Shown piece by piece: positions 24,640-35,883 of a stretch of 64,000 nucleotides of DNA; position 1 is the first letter of the stretch, and each line of letters starts with the position of its first letter. The notes beneath the pieces were generated by a model. It was not told where the DNA came from. It saw nothing but the letters and a program-made list of their open reading frames with translations, and ran no database searches. Location of the stretch: positions 44,588,602 through 44,652,601 of the forward strand of contig OX387185.1 in NCBI GenBank assembly GCA_947561395.2. Direction: 5' to 3'. A program made the position numbers and the translations under genes. The stretch comes from Buxus sempervirens. Taxonomy: Eukaryota; Streptophyta; Magnoliopsida; Buxales; Buxaceae.

Positions 24640-25620
24640 TTGTTAAACGCTTTCCTATTTTTTTAATTCAGTAACAAAGATTTATAGCAAGGAAAATAAA
24701 AGTTTACAAGAGAACCAAGGTTCTCCACAACCCAAGAAAGAACCAGTGTCCAAAAAACTAACAAGAAGATAACTGAATATCTTGGAATGTTCTGGAAAGG
24801 ACCAGAAATAAACTTGACGCTATGGACACCTTCCCCAGCTTGTTCCCTCCTCCCATTTGACAATATCAACTGCAACAGATGATATCGATAGAGTTGAAAG
24901 ATCTCAACTAACATAAATGATGAATTTCTAATGACAGATACCAAGAGTTTGATAGAGGCAGGACAAAAAGATCAATAGAGATTCGCTAACAAGAGAAATT
25001 TAGACAAGCTACTGTTGACTGCCCTCCTAGGGCCATTTGGAAACTAATTAACTAACTTGTGAAGCAAGATACCCCAAAATTCCTCAACTATTTGCTGCAC
25101 TTCCCCAAAAATAAGTCTTTTTGTTATTAGATCTACTCTGATTTCAGAATTAACATGAATTAAATTCTATTTGTCTTCTTTAGTCGTAGTAGGAAACAAC
25201 ACCAGAACCCGGGCGCCACCCCCACCAAAAAACCCCAAATTAATAAATAAATAAAACAAAAACTTGAACTGTTCTTAAGACCAACAATCCCTCTTGAAAT
25301 ATTTCTACAAGAGAAGCCTCCCAATACAAAATTTTCAAAATCCACAGATCTATCCACATGGGATCTTGACATTGACATCTGTCCCAATGCAATGCAGGGT
25401 CCAGTATATCAGCTAAATTCCCTATTACAGCTTGTCCCAAGACTAATATATTAATGTTTGACACAACATAAACTAATGGAAAAGAATGTCTAAGAATGCA
25501 AAGCTGCTCATGGTTCACATCTTTTTCTAACATATAACATTTCGCGGCGTTATTTCGCTATTTATGAATCGAGCAAAATTTCAAGAGGCATGGGCAAAAT
25601 GGTAGCAGTGTGCCGAGCGA
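24640..25620. other. No gene supported
   Basis: Minus-strand frames at 24663-24944 and 25240-25533 are open for 90-97 codons. The second (HSFPLVYV, then VLGQAVIGNLA) faintly recalls the N-terminal domain of LHW-type bHLH proteins, but no flanking exons or further motifs support it. It could be an eroded pseudogene or repeat. Confidence 0.3.
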
Positions 25621-25637
25621 AACAGGGGCACTGCGGG

Positions 25638-25638
<1 letters not shown>

Positions 25639-25680
<42 letters not shown>
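25639..25680 (+). repeat. Homopolymer of 42 G
   Basis: An uninterrupted run of 42 G is preceded by GGGC and followed by CAGTGG, inside DNA that is otherwise AT-rich. It is capable in principle of G-quadruplex formation. A sequencing or assembly artefact, or a compressed length, is a serious alternative. Confidence 0.85.
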
Positions 25681-25686
<6 letters not shown>

Positions 25687-26279
25687 CAGCTATTTTTTTC
25701 AATAAAAATTTTGTTTTTGCCATTTAAATTGGTGAAATAAAGCAAATTTCTCTCGATTTGGGCGAAACTCCCCACTTTTTTTGTTTTTAAAACTATCCAG
25801 TGTTTCGACCAAAATTTCGTTTTGTACCCTGAGCAGTACGCCCAACAGCACCTAAATGGTAAACCTTGACCACAAATAATTACAGTGTTGTTAAGAAAAT
25901 TTTGTGAATTAGAACATCACCGCTTGAGAAGCTTGATGAAATTGTGCACTTTAGCCTCACAAACTAGCATAAAGATAAGAAAATGGTTGGAGTATGGGCT
26001 AGAGTGGAATCTCAATTCATAATGGATTTGAGTGCAGGGGAATTAGTAGAGTAAGGTCAGTTGTTTGAAATATTATCAGATGTAGTAATCAATCCCTCTG
26101 TCCCATATGTGAAATATTGGTCTTCAGACAAGTCACATTCCTTTACATCCAAATCTTTTGTGTTTCCTTACTTCTTTGAACTTGTCCTCCGTCCTCCGTC
26201 CTCCTCCTCCTCCAGTTTTTTTTGTGGAAATCTCCAACACCTCCCTAGGTATTAGCTTGCTTTTGCATGGTTAGTGCTC

Positions 26280-27275
26280 ACGAAAAAAGTTAACACTCTA
26301 TACAATCTCCAGAAGATAAGGACCTTTTACTCTCTCACATCATGTGTGTTCTTTGTGCCTAAAGGATAGGGAGTCGACAGATCACCTATTCTCAAATTGT
26401 GAACTAATAGCTGCCGTTTCTTATGATGGTGGGAGTAAGTTGAGTGATGCCGAGATATGTTTTCCAACTAGCCTATCAATGGTAGTTCACCTTCCTCACA
26501 TGAAAAGGCCATGTAATTTTTAGGATAGTGTTCTTCTCTATTCTATGAGCTGTATGGCAGACTAGGAATCAAAATTTTTTAGGGAACTCATGTTCCACTT
26601 CAGTATGTTGTAGGAGGCTATCTTTTAAGCATCTTCCCAGATAAGGGTTTCTTCAAGCATCTAAGTAAAAAAGACAGCAATTTTAAGCTCTCTGATATGC
26701 TGTGGCAATCAGTTCTTCCATCTAAAATAGGGTTCTTCATATGGACAGCATTGTTGGGGAGAGTTGTACAATTTATAATCTCATGAAAAGAGGCTGGCAA
26801 ATCCCAAACAGATGTTTAATATGCAAATCTGATTCAGAATCGATATCTCCTTTGATCGTTCACTGTAAGGTTGCTCATTATTTGTGGTCAGCTCTCCTAT
26901 TGAGATTTGGTAAGCTATGGGTGCAGCCCAAAGACTTGAATCAGGTGCTGCAGTCATGGAATTATAATAAAAGAGGTACGAGATACGAGGTCTTGTGGCA
27001 TTTGGCTCTGGCTGCAATCCTATGGTCGCTATAGAAAGAGAGAAATAGGAAAATTTTTTGTGATTCATCCAATTCCTTTTGTGTCTTATTAGAATCCTCC
27101 CACAGCTATCTGTTGTATTGGGCTTCTAGCTTAGAATCATGTCGTCAGGAGTTTTTTTGAATGTGGAAACTTTTGTAATCTCTAGAGCTGATCATGTGCA
27201 CTTTTCGTGTACTGATTTATTCTGTATTTCTGCTTTATGAATTAATATAATCCTTATCATTACCGATAAAAAAAA
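26280..27275 (+). pseudogene. Broken LINE remnants with two zf-RVT modules
   Basis: At about 26337 the plus strand reads HHVCSLCLKDRESTDHLFSNCE, and at about 26745-27060 LMKRGWQIPNRCLICKSDSE, HCKVAHYLWSA and, after a stop, KERNRKIF. Both are zf-RVT modules (Cys-X2-Cys and His-X3-5-Cys type) found after the reverse transcriptase of plant L1-type LINEs. Just upstream of the second, in another frame, is LPSKIGFFIWTALLGR, so a frameshift has split it. The 3' end is CATTACCGAT followed by eight A near 27266. Neither copy can make protein. Confidence 0.75.
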
Positions 27276-27359
27276 GGGTAAGAAAGGAGTTTCGTGGTAT
27301 GTCAGCATCAGACGTTGGTATTCACTGGAGGGCTCTTGCTCTTAAATGAGATGAATCTC

Positions 27360-27500
27360 TAGGGTGTGATTTCTGTTTCGGCTTTGGGTTGTGGGGTCTT
27401 TGCTGTTTTACTTTGTTTTGTTTCTTTGTAACTCTTTACCCTTGTCTTTTGGTACTTAATGAAATCCTTTATTAAATTTCAAGAAAAAGAAAATACAATG
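27360..27500 (+). mobile_element. Second LINE 3' end
   Basis: TTTGTAACTCTTTACCC, then GGTACTTAATGAAATCC and an A-rich end at about 27480-27495, is typical of a plant LINE 3' untranslated region. It has been truncated to the 3' end. Confidence 0.45.
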
Positions 27501-27923
27501 GAGACTCCATGGTGAATATCATCCATTCTATAAATCAATTTAAAGTAAATATGGATCTGTTGGAAAGATTTCATCAAGGGTTTTTTTTCTTTTTTTTTAA
27601 ACTGAAATACTTCGATCTATTTTCTATTCAAAAATACCCTAATTGGTCTTGGTCCACTTATGATGGAAAACTTTTTATAAATTATTATGTGATAAAATAT
27701 ATTTTAACTAACAGGGAGTGCGTCTAACCCACACAGATGCATTATCTCTTTTAATCATAAGAAATAATAAATGTTTGTTTCTTTCAAAGAGAGGTGGTTT
27801 CTGCTCCTCACCAAAAAGAAACAAAAAAAAAAATTCCAATTTTTAATAGGTTGGAAGTGTCAAAAAAATTTCCTGTAGGTGCAGATAAAAATAACAAGTA
27901 CTAACAATTAAACCATCAAAAAC

Positions 27924-28288
27924 CAGTAGATAGCAAGGTTCAGCATGGCTAATCACTTCTGCAGCATTCTGATAAGCCTTCACTTCTATTGACAGATAGT
28001 CATATATTAAGTCATCCAACTAAGTGAAATACCAGAGGAAATCGGGTCCATCTGACAATCTTTCTGAAGATCTATTCAGGCACGATAAGTCAATTAAATA
28101 TTACTTTGTTCTCACTCAAAAGATAGTTATCCATTACCCCATAATTTAACAAGTGGTAAATACTTTGCCATAGTTACAAACACAGAGAAATCAACCATCA
28201 ATAATTCTTTAAGTACATGAATCATCATTGGAAGGAAACCCTATCCAGTTGTGAACCTGATATATGATTACTATTTCACAAAGCAAAT
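27924..28288 (-). CDS. Two exon-like pieces of an unidentified gene
   Basis: Exon 28288-28257 (32 nt, after CATTGCTTTAG) reads LLCEIVIIYQ, and exon 28019-27924 (96 nt, after a pyrimidine-rich tract and CTTAG) reads LDDLIYDYLSIEVKAYQNA followed by AEVISHAEPCYLL with donor CTG|GTTTTT. The first ends in phase 0 and the second starts in phase 0. They are probably 5' exons of the gene ending at 20976, or a fragment of a gene broken by the LINE insertions. No start exon was found. I do not recognise the family. Confidence 0.35.
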
Positions 28289-28723
28289 CTAAAGCAATGT
28301 TATTCATGTCCCCAAATTTAGAATGTTATTAGTTTCCTCAAAAAATCCACTTTACTCATTCAGTATTGAATAATGGACACATACTGTAATTAGACTTGGT
28401 TTTATTAAGTAGGATAAAAATAACAAAATTAAAATGCACAAAAATGAATAAATCCATGTATGCATTAATTATTGGATTAATGAGAAGAAGAGAGAATTTA
28501 AGGGGAAAATTCCTTTCAAGGACAAGGCCATTGGACAATGAGACATTCACATACCTTAATAACTTGTTAATGTGGACTATTGAGAACCCCAACCAGTAGT
28601 TCCATAATATCCACACCACAATAACAATACGCCCTTCAACTTCCACAACCCCACAACCAGCTGCTTTCATCAATTTCCTGGACATGTATACAAATCCCAC
28701 AAAGCTGGTTAATCAACAAATGC

Positions 28724-29830
28724 TTACAATTGTGTAAGTTCTTGAGGATTTTCCATAGATTCCTTCAGAATTTGCTCAGCTCTCCTTTTCTTGTCATCTT
28801 TCTCATCGTCCCTACCAAACCAAGAAGCTGATTTTCCATCACCCTTGTTCTGGAGCCTCAAATCTAGGGGTTCAACCAAAGCTCTCTTCCCAACCCCAAA
28901 CTTAAAATGCACGGTCGGCCTCTTGTTTGGAAGAAGCTTTTTCTCTCCCTCTACAGAATCACAAAACCCCCTCTGTGCTGCTTCAATGGCTGGGGCAAAA
29001 GTCTCTAGGACAGAAGTACGATTCTCCACCTCAGCTTTGTTAGAAAGCTTAGCAGGAATATCAAGAGGAGATATATCCTTCTCTCCGAACTGCAGAGGTG
29101 GAGTTAGAAATGGATTACTTTCAGCTGCTCGTTTTGCCTTCCCAGCATCTAGCGGGTCCACTGTGGCAGCTGCTGACGATCCATTGCATGCCAAACGCTG
29201 TTGCAGACTGAGCAAAGACCGTTCAGCTTTCCTCCGCTGCCTTGCCTGTTCAATTTTATCAGTGCGAGGATCTGTTGCCCTCTCATTCCAAACAGGAGTA
29301 TGAACGTAAGTGTGGGGATCTGGGAATGCAGGCAACCAAGCAGGAATGTGCTTGCCAGGTGGAGTTTCTCCAATTTGCAGAAAACTCGGGGTTGATTTTC
29401 GATTTCTGATAACAGGGAAATGAGGCACGGGGCGAGCAAATGGAATCTCCTCAGCTAAGCTCACGTACCGAGTGATATCCCGAACTGTGCCCGAACTTGC
29501 GAGGCAACGACTGACATCCGATGCACCAGCAAAGCCCTGTAAGGACCCCAAATCCTCCAAGCCTTGAATAATGTCAAAAACATTACAATCAGTTCTGCCA
29601 GCTAAATTAGCATAAAAATGAGCAGTTTTTCCTAGGTCACTGAGGTAACGGATTGCGATGTCAGATAGAGCTTCAAGAGCAGACTGTTGGAAGCTCTGAA
29701 ACCCAGCACTCTCGCATATCTGCGCGACCCCAATCCTAGCAATCGCTCGGCCAAAATCATCACTGCCTCCTGATTTCCTCTTAAGCTCCTGTTCGTTCTC
29801 TCTTCCGCTCTCCCCACCTCCATCGTTCAT
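28724..29830 (-). CDS. TAF8: TFIID subunit TAF8, histone-fold protein
   Basis: An uninterrupted 368-aa frame starts at the ATG at 29830 (MNDGGGESGRENEQELKRK); two more codons upstream are open but begin with TTG. Residues about 26-98 (DDFGRAIARIGVAQICESAG to FDIIQGLEDLG) are the histone-fold domain that pairs with TAF10. Residues about 127-215 (EEIPFARPVPHFPVIR, PPGKHIPAWLPAFPDPHTY, NERATDPRTDK) are the conserved TAF8 C-terminal domain. The tail is Lys/Glu-rich (DEKDDKKRRAEQILKESMEN). TAF8 works in the nucleus in the TFIID complex that recruits RNA polymerase II. The length fits plant TAF8. A 5'UTR intron is likely, with a donor at about 30086 (CTG|GTAAGG) and an acceptor near 29955. The coding part has no introns. 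Confidence 0.92.
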   Translation of the reverse strand: MNDGGGESGRENEQELKRKSGGSDDFGRAIARIGVAQICESAGFQSFQQSALEALSDIAIRYLSDLGKTAHFYANLAGRTDCNVFDIIQGLEDLGSLQGFAGASDVSRCLASSGTVRDITRYVSLAEEIPFARPVPHFPVIRNRKSTPSFLQIGETPPGKHIPAWLPAFPDPHTYVHTPVWNERATDPRTDKIEQARQRRKAERSLLSLQQRLACNGSSAAATVDPLDAGKAKRAAESNPFLTPPLQFGEKDISPLDIPAKLSNKAEVENRTSVLETFAPAIEAAQRGFCDSVEGEKKLLPNKRPTVHFKFGVGKRALVEPLDLRLQNKGDGKSASWFGRDDEKDDKKRRAEQILKESMENPQELTQL

Positions 29831-30346
29831 ATTCAAAGCCTCATATCACATTTCACCCGCAGTAGGGCTCCAAGAAACACCATCTCTATCTTAGAGTTTC
29901 CCCATAAATATCATCATTCACAGACGAATCTCCGTCTCCAGCTACGATTCCTAACGGAAAAGATCCACTCATCCAAAAACAAACACTTACACAACAATGG
30001 AGTCAACGAATCCCTAGACGGGTATCGCATTTCAAACAAACACCAAAAAATTAAGTAAGAACACGAGCCAAAACACGAAGCCTTACCAGTAACAAATTTT
30101 AGGGTTTCCAATCGAATCCGCCACTAGTAAACCCGCATCAGAGCTCTTAGATCAATAAAAATTCCATCATACTCGCATGGGTAAACCCTAACCAGAAACT
30201 TTCAGGAGGTCGGGATTAAATATTGACGGGTTCGTATTCTGAAGGTTTTAAACCCTCGTAGAACCCTAGCTCAAAAGAGAGAGAGAGAAAAAGAGAGAGA
30301 GACGGAGAGAATCCGAGAGATGATAAAACAGATCGAGGGAGCGGTT

Positions 30347-30355
30347 TATTTATAG
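30347..30355 (-). promoter_or_regulatory. Probable TATA box of TAF8
   Basis: CTATAAATA on the minus strand lies about 50 bp before a CT-rich stretch (plus-strand GAGAGAGAGAG, 30270-30303) that would form the start of the leader. With the 5'UTR intron donor at about 30086 this gives a coherent leader of about 230 nt in its first exon. Confidence 0.5.
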
Positions 30356-30364
30356 ACGGCAATC

Positions 30365-31080
30365 TTACGTACATTTAAGAGACTAATAGTCTATCAACTC
30401 GAAACTTGACTATCTAGGGCATGTTCCCCATTAAGAAAAGAAAGTATAACATGTAGCTTCAGCCATAGTTAAGAATGTTCCTACAGCCAATAATCACCGT
30501 ACATTCAAAATTTGATAAGTTCGTTATTGTAACCGGTTGATCAATGGAAATATTTAATCTTGACCGTCCCAAGGAAAGAAATAATTGCTCGAAAGTCAAT
30601 CTCCGCAAATCTCATATTTCAACTTTCCTTCCTTTTGAGAGACCCTAGGATTCCAACCCTGGTGCGACACAGATTTCAAACTGCTTTGTGTTTGATTGAT
30701 TTATTTTAGCTCCGGCTTTATTATCCGAATTAAAATGTTAAAAAGGAAAACAAATTAATAACTTTTATTTTACTTCAAAAATTTCTAGAGTTGCTCGATC
30801 GCCCACTAGGCGAAGGGTTGTAGTATTATTAGATGTGGGCGATCCAGAAAGTTCTTTGCCACGTGGCAAAAAAAAAAACTCAATCAAGTGTGTCCAAAAC
30901 ATAATGGAATGATATAATTGGGTAACTTGTCCACTGAATGGATTCATGACATCTGTTTGGATGATATTAACTGGTCTAGAGGGAAGCCAAATTCGATAAG
31001 CAACATGTGTGGTGAGGTGGAAAATCACATCAGAGCTCTGTGCGCGAAATGCCCACTCCGGAGTCAATCATTGTTAAATA
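30365..31080. other. Intergenic upstream of TAF8, no gene seen
   Basis: No protein-like frame and no element boundary could be supported in this stretch. Confidence 0.4.
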
Positions 31081-31083
31081 ATA

Positions 31084-31606
31084 GGATTTTAACATCCATA
31101 AACCTCTCTTATAATAAATTAGCATATATACTTGATTATAATATTTGTATCTATATTTCTCTATTTAATATAATCGTTGCAATTATACCGCTAACGTTAA
31201 AGTCCGGCAACTTTTATTGTTTATTTTGACTAAATGACTAAAGTAATCTTTTATAAAATAAAATGTATTTGCCCTGCTATATTATCTTATATTTTATTTT
31301 TACTATTGTATTATTATATTTATTCCATTTATACCTTAAGCCACTGATATTTATTTGTTTAAGTGGTAACTATTCATTTAAATTCAGTCAATCATATAAC
31401 CATTTGGCTATCTAATATATTCTTTATCTTATAGAAGGTTATATTAGTCATTTAATAAAAATAAATGACAAAAATTAACGGAATTTGATGTTAAGGGTAT
31501 AATTGCAACAACTATGCTAAATTGAGGGATATAAATACAATTATTAAAAACAAGAGGATATAGATACAAATTTATTATAATATAGGGGCATGGATGCACA
31601 AAGCCC
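31084..31606. mobile_element. Foldback MITE, family A copy 1
   Basis: The two halves are inverted copies of each other. The right end, read on the opposite strand, is GGGCTTTGTGCATCCATGCC and the left end is a degenerate version (GGATTTTAACATCCATAAAC). The interior has paired words such as GCAATTATACC/GGTATAATTGC and TTTGTCATTT-like sequence. It is homologous to 56589-57078. No coding capacity. Confidence 0.65.
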
Positions 31607-31983
31607 TTAAATAATTACGACCGTTCGATGTACTGAGCGACTCTACCCCAACCATTCCACGAGGCTGCAGGGATTGGGGAATTTGGTTACTCGCTTCGGC
31701 CCAAAGCACCACCCAAAAAAATCTAGTCCTCGTATACCACTCAAATATTGTAGTCAATGCATGATTTGCAATTAAAATGGGTGAAATTTTGTCATTTCTC
31801 TCATTTTAATTGTTTTTCACGACTGGGGACAAAATATAGACTCGTGTGTAGATCAAAATTCAAACGATTTTAAAGATGTGTTATGTATACCATTAAAATT
31901 TTCAAATGCCAAGTAGCATATTAGATTTTGTAAGATCGTAAGAAAAATAGAAGAGGGCATGGAGAGAGACTACGACTGTGTTT

Positions 31984-32992
31984 GGATTATATGATCCACG
32001 ATTTGCTTATATTATCTTTTTGTATTATAATAGAAGGATATTCGAAAATATCCTTCTCTAAAATCTTTAATTTAGGTTTTATTAATCAGCATATAAATAT
32101 CAAATATCCTAATTTAATAATAAAAATAAAATTATTGTAATTAATTGTATCCTAATTTCAGTTTTATTAATTAGGAGATAATATTTATTGGATTTTCAGT
32201 TTTATTAATTATCAATTATATCAAATATCTTAATTTAATAATAAAAATAAGATTATCTTAATTAAATAAATACCAAAATAAAATCCTAATTGGAGCAAAA
32301 GGGGTAATTAAGAAAAACTAATCAAATTAAAACAAAAAAAAAGTAACTAAAACTATCTAATAAAAAAGAGCAACGATTAATATTATATAATGATTATTAT
32401 AATATTATTTTATTATATTAAATCTAGAAAATTTAAATTTTCCAGATTTAAAAGAAAATTTTTAATAATGATAAAAAGTCTGTGGTATTATAATGACATT
32501 GGTGTTATTTTAACACCAACAACATTATATTAAAGTTATTAATTCATGTTATTTTTAATATGATATTTCTCATATTATTTAATTATTATAATTTATAATA
32601 ATATTACTGGGATTATATGATCCACGTTTTGCTTATCCTTTTGCATTATAATAGAAGGATATTCTAAAATATCCTTCACCAAAATCTTTAATTTAAGTTT
32701 TATTAATCAGCAAATCAAATATCCTAATTTAATAATAAAAATATGATTATTGTAAATAATCATATCCTAATTTCACTTTTATTAATTAGTTGATAATATC
32801 CTTTTATTGGATTTTCAGTTTTATTAATTATCAGTAATATCAAATATCTTAATTTAATAATAAAAATACGATTATTGTAACTAAATAAATATCAAAATAA
32901 AATCCTAATTGAAACAAAAGGAGTAATTATGAAAAACTAATCAAATTAAAACAAAAAAAAAGTAATAGAAAACTATCTAATAAAATAGAGCA
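31984..32992. repeat. Two direct copies of a ~385-bp AT-rich unit
   Basis: Copy 1 (31984-32372) and copy 2 (32610-32992) both begin GGATTATATGATCCACG and both contain TATAATAGAAGGATATTC and end near AACTATCTAATAAAA. They differ by scattered substitutions and small gaps. The spacer of about 237 bp is AT-rich and unrelated. They could be tandem remnants of Helitron-type elements, since a Helitron-like 3' end lies downstream at 33527. Confidence 0.7.
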
Positions 32993-33497
32993 GTTAGACT
33001 TGATAAGAATAGGAATATGATTAATAGGATATTAGAATCCAAATTAAAGATAAATTCTAATCGATAAGGGTCCTAATAAAATCCTAATTAAAGATACATA
33101 TCTAATTAATAAAAAGTCAAGTATACAAAAAAAAAAAATCTCTAAGATGAAACTAATTCTCAGTTATTTTAATGAAATATCATTTATTTTTTATAATTAT
33201 CAAAAAATAACCCATTATTTAAATTAGATATTTGTATATTCATTCTCAATTATCAGCCAAATCAATATTTCGTCCAACACTATATGTATATTCTCAAAAT
33301 TTTAATATTAAAAAATACTTTTTTTTTCTTATTTAGAAAGTTCATTTTTTCTTATTACCTCTTTCTGTGTTTTTGTACTTTTTAGAATTATTATTGGTTT
33401 TAAATATATGCTGTCAAAATTTCCTACTCATAAATTTAAAGAAATTAATATCTATTTTACCTTATTTAGCAAAATATTATTTATGGAAAATATATCT

Positions 33498-33527
33498 TCC
33501 CATGCTTGGCACGGGTAAATCAACTAG
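33498..33527 (+). mobile_element. Helitron-like 3' terminus
   Basis: CCCATGC-TTG-GCACGGG forms a near-perfect hairpin and is followed after nine bases by CTAG and then T, the hairpin plus CTRR|T arrangement of Helitron 3' ends on the plus strand. The 5' end was not found. It may belong to the repeat unit that starts at 32610. Confidence 0.5.
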
Positions 33528-33724
33528 TATATATATAAATGTATATACAAATATCTTATTTTTAATGTCTTTTCTTATTATCAATAGATAATATCTCGTT
33601 ATTATTACTTTAATATTAGTATTTATTTCTAAAATATTTTTTATATTTGTTACAATTTGTTTTGTTATTTTAATTTCTTAATCTTTATAAACTTTCAGCA
33701 CTTTTTGCCCTCGTATTTCGCGAA

Positions 33725-34025
33725 AGTTGGAAATCAGTGATACTTTTTTTAAGATAATAAAGAATAAGTATCATTTTACTATTTAGAAACTATTTCTTCA
33801 AAAAATACCCTCAAATGATGCATAAATCAAAATTTTTGTCAACATCTCTTAATGAAGTTAAGAAGTCTTTTGAGGGCATTTTTGAAAGATTCCTTTTATA
33901 AATAGTACAATAACACTCATTCTCAATTATTTTAAAAAGTACAATTAATATTCAATTTCAAAGAATTTGATGACTAAATCTGGATTGTTTTTAAAAAGTA
34001 TTACTAAAAATCAATTTCCCTTTCT
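33725..34025. mobile_element. MITE family B, partial copy
   Basis: The stretch GAGGGCATTTTTG, then AAGAATTTGATGACTAAATC and AAAATCAATTTCCC, matches the right arm of the foldback element at 60936-61460 in the same order. Left-arm sequence is shorter and diverged. Confidence 0.5.
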
Positions 34026-34327
34026 TGCTTACAAAGTTACAAGTGAGCTTTAATTGCCCCTTTTCGCCATCGAACCGTAAGCATTTTGCATGTCTTTCAA
34101 TGTGTGAATTTTTCAGTGTGAATTTGAAGGAGTTGGTTTGATTGGTCAGTTTGGGCCTGAATTTGATGAGTAAAATCATTGTATTTAGGGTTCAATCAAG
34201 TTTGATCTCTATATTTTATGTTTTAGATTTTGTATGCATAGTTGAAACTCTGCTCTTGTTTTGGCTTGAGCTACATTGAGCTTTTAGATAAGTTAGTTAC
34301 CAAAAGTAAAAAATATGATCGAAGAAG

Positions 34328-35420
34328 TTTTTTTTTTGGATAGTAAAATAACAAACTTTATATAATAATCAGTTCGGATCTACATACCTGGATAATCTAA
34401 CAAATGTCCTACCCAAAAAATCATCCAAATAAACACAGTTAATAAATTCTGGTAACTCTCCAACCCAGAAACAGGAGAAATGGAAAATGGCAAAGTTGGC
34501 TAGCGCATCAGCTAGCATGTTTCTTTCTTTGAATATGTGTTCAAACAAAACGGCATCAAAGGCAGAGCACAACGAGATGACTTCCATCACAAGACCTTCA
34601 ATTTTACACGAGGGGGGAGTCTTCTTGATCAAGCAATCCATAATTAGCATATTATCTCCTTCCAGAATCACCTTGTTGCAGTTTATAAAAGCAGCAAGTC
34701 GCAATCCTTCAACAAGAGCATGAGCTTCTGCAATCAAAGCATCTGATATACCAATGAAGTTTGCGACTGCACCTAGAACTCTACCCTCGTCATTTCTAGC
34801 TACCACTCCATACGCCGCTCTTCCTGGGTATCCCTTTGCTGCACCATCAACATTGATCTTTATCTATTGGCTTCCTGGTCTTTCCCATCTACAGTAGGTT
34901 TCTTCTTTCTTTTTGCTAGTAGCTTGGCCTGATACAATTTCTAGGAATTTTCATGCAACAAGAAAAAATAGACATACATAAGGGAATTGATGGCTTTTCA
35001 TTCTCAAAGATTACCTTATTTCTCGTTCTCCAAACCACCCAGCACATATTAGCCCAAGACGCTAGAAGGTGCTTCGAAGGAGAGTTGTCTGCATCCATCT
35101 TCATGATATTGTTGAAGATCCATTCTTTACATTTCAGGTTCTAATCTGCCTCCCACAAAAGACCTCCCATACATCCAAACCACAGCACCCTCATGAAGTC
35201 ACATTTTAGGAAAAGGTGTGTGTGGTTGATTCTTATTCCTTGTCACATAACACAGAGTTTTCCAAAGGTACTCCCAACTCGTTCCGGAGAAGTTCATTTG
35301 TAGATATACCTTCTTGAATGATTTTCCAAATGAAAAGTCTAATCTTCTGTGGGCAAGGAATATGCCATATCTTCAACCAATTGCTTCATTCTCATTATCT
35401 GCCCCTTGGGATAGCATTTT
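34328..35420 (-). pseudogene. 5'-truncated LINE with RNase H-like and zf-RVT regions
   Basis: Read on the minus strand: zf-RVT-type sequence (WLKIWHIPCPQKIRLFIWK, 35390-35330) with stops, then CWVVWRTRNKVIFENEK (about 35040), then an open RNase H-like part at 34806-34369 (ARNDEGRVLGAVANF, AEAHALVEGLRLAAF, VILEGDNMLIMDCL, ERNMLADALANFA). The element ends in TTACTATCC plus poly(A), seen as a T run at 34330. This is the C-terminal half of an L1-type plant LINE. It is inactive because it lacks the reverse transcriptase core and has stop codons. Confidence 0.75.
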
Positions 35421-35429
35421 AATAATAGA

Positions 35430-35720
35430 GTAGGGGGTTAAGTCAAAACAGGGCTAACCGATTTAATAAATGTCTACGGGGTTCAGTTAAAACCGATGAA
35501 TTGAACCGACCACACCTATCAGGGTTGGTTTTGAGATGTTATTAATGGTTTTAGGTTTAGTAGGTTTGGTTTCAAGGTCAAACTGAACAGGTTACAGCTT
35601 TAACTCATGCCAAGTAACCAGTAAGGGACGTATCGAAGTAAACCTATGAGGATCGGGTTTTGGGTCTGTATTAGTCCGTTTCGGTTTAATAGCGTATAAA
35701 ACCGATTTGGTTTTGGCTCT
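35430..35720. repeat. GGTTTAG/AACCGA low-complexity repeat
   Basis: Words such as AACCGA and GGTTTTGGG recur, related in kind to the repeat at 7125-7680. It lies directly upstream of the complex I gene, whose promoter must be in or just after it. Confidence 0.4.
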
Positions 35721-35883
35721 TGTTAACACTTAACACTGACAATAGAACTGGATAAAACCCTGCTGGAGTTAGACATTTCCGATATGGATACGCACCGGCA
35801 CCACCGAAACCCTAAGAAGTGATAACAGATAAGAAGTGGAGAGTGAAGCTGCGGAGTAGAGCAGGAGGCCATAAGGAAGGAAA

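Noticed and set aside
25240..25533. Minus-strand frame faintly like the N-terminus of LHW-type bHLH proteins
   Set aside because: Only a few residues agree, and no neighbouring exons or bHLH region are present.
28356..28700. 114-codon minus-strand frame beginning MGFVYMSRKLMK
   Set aside because: Probably the TAF8 3' untranslated region; its good donor at 28554 does not connect in phase with the exon at 28288.
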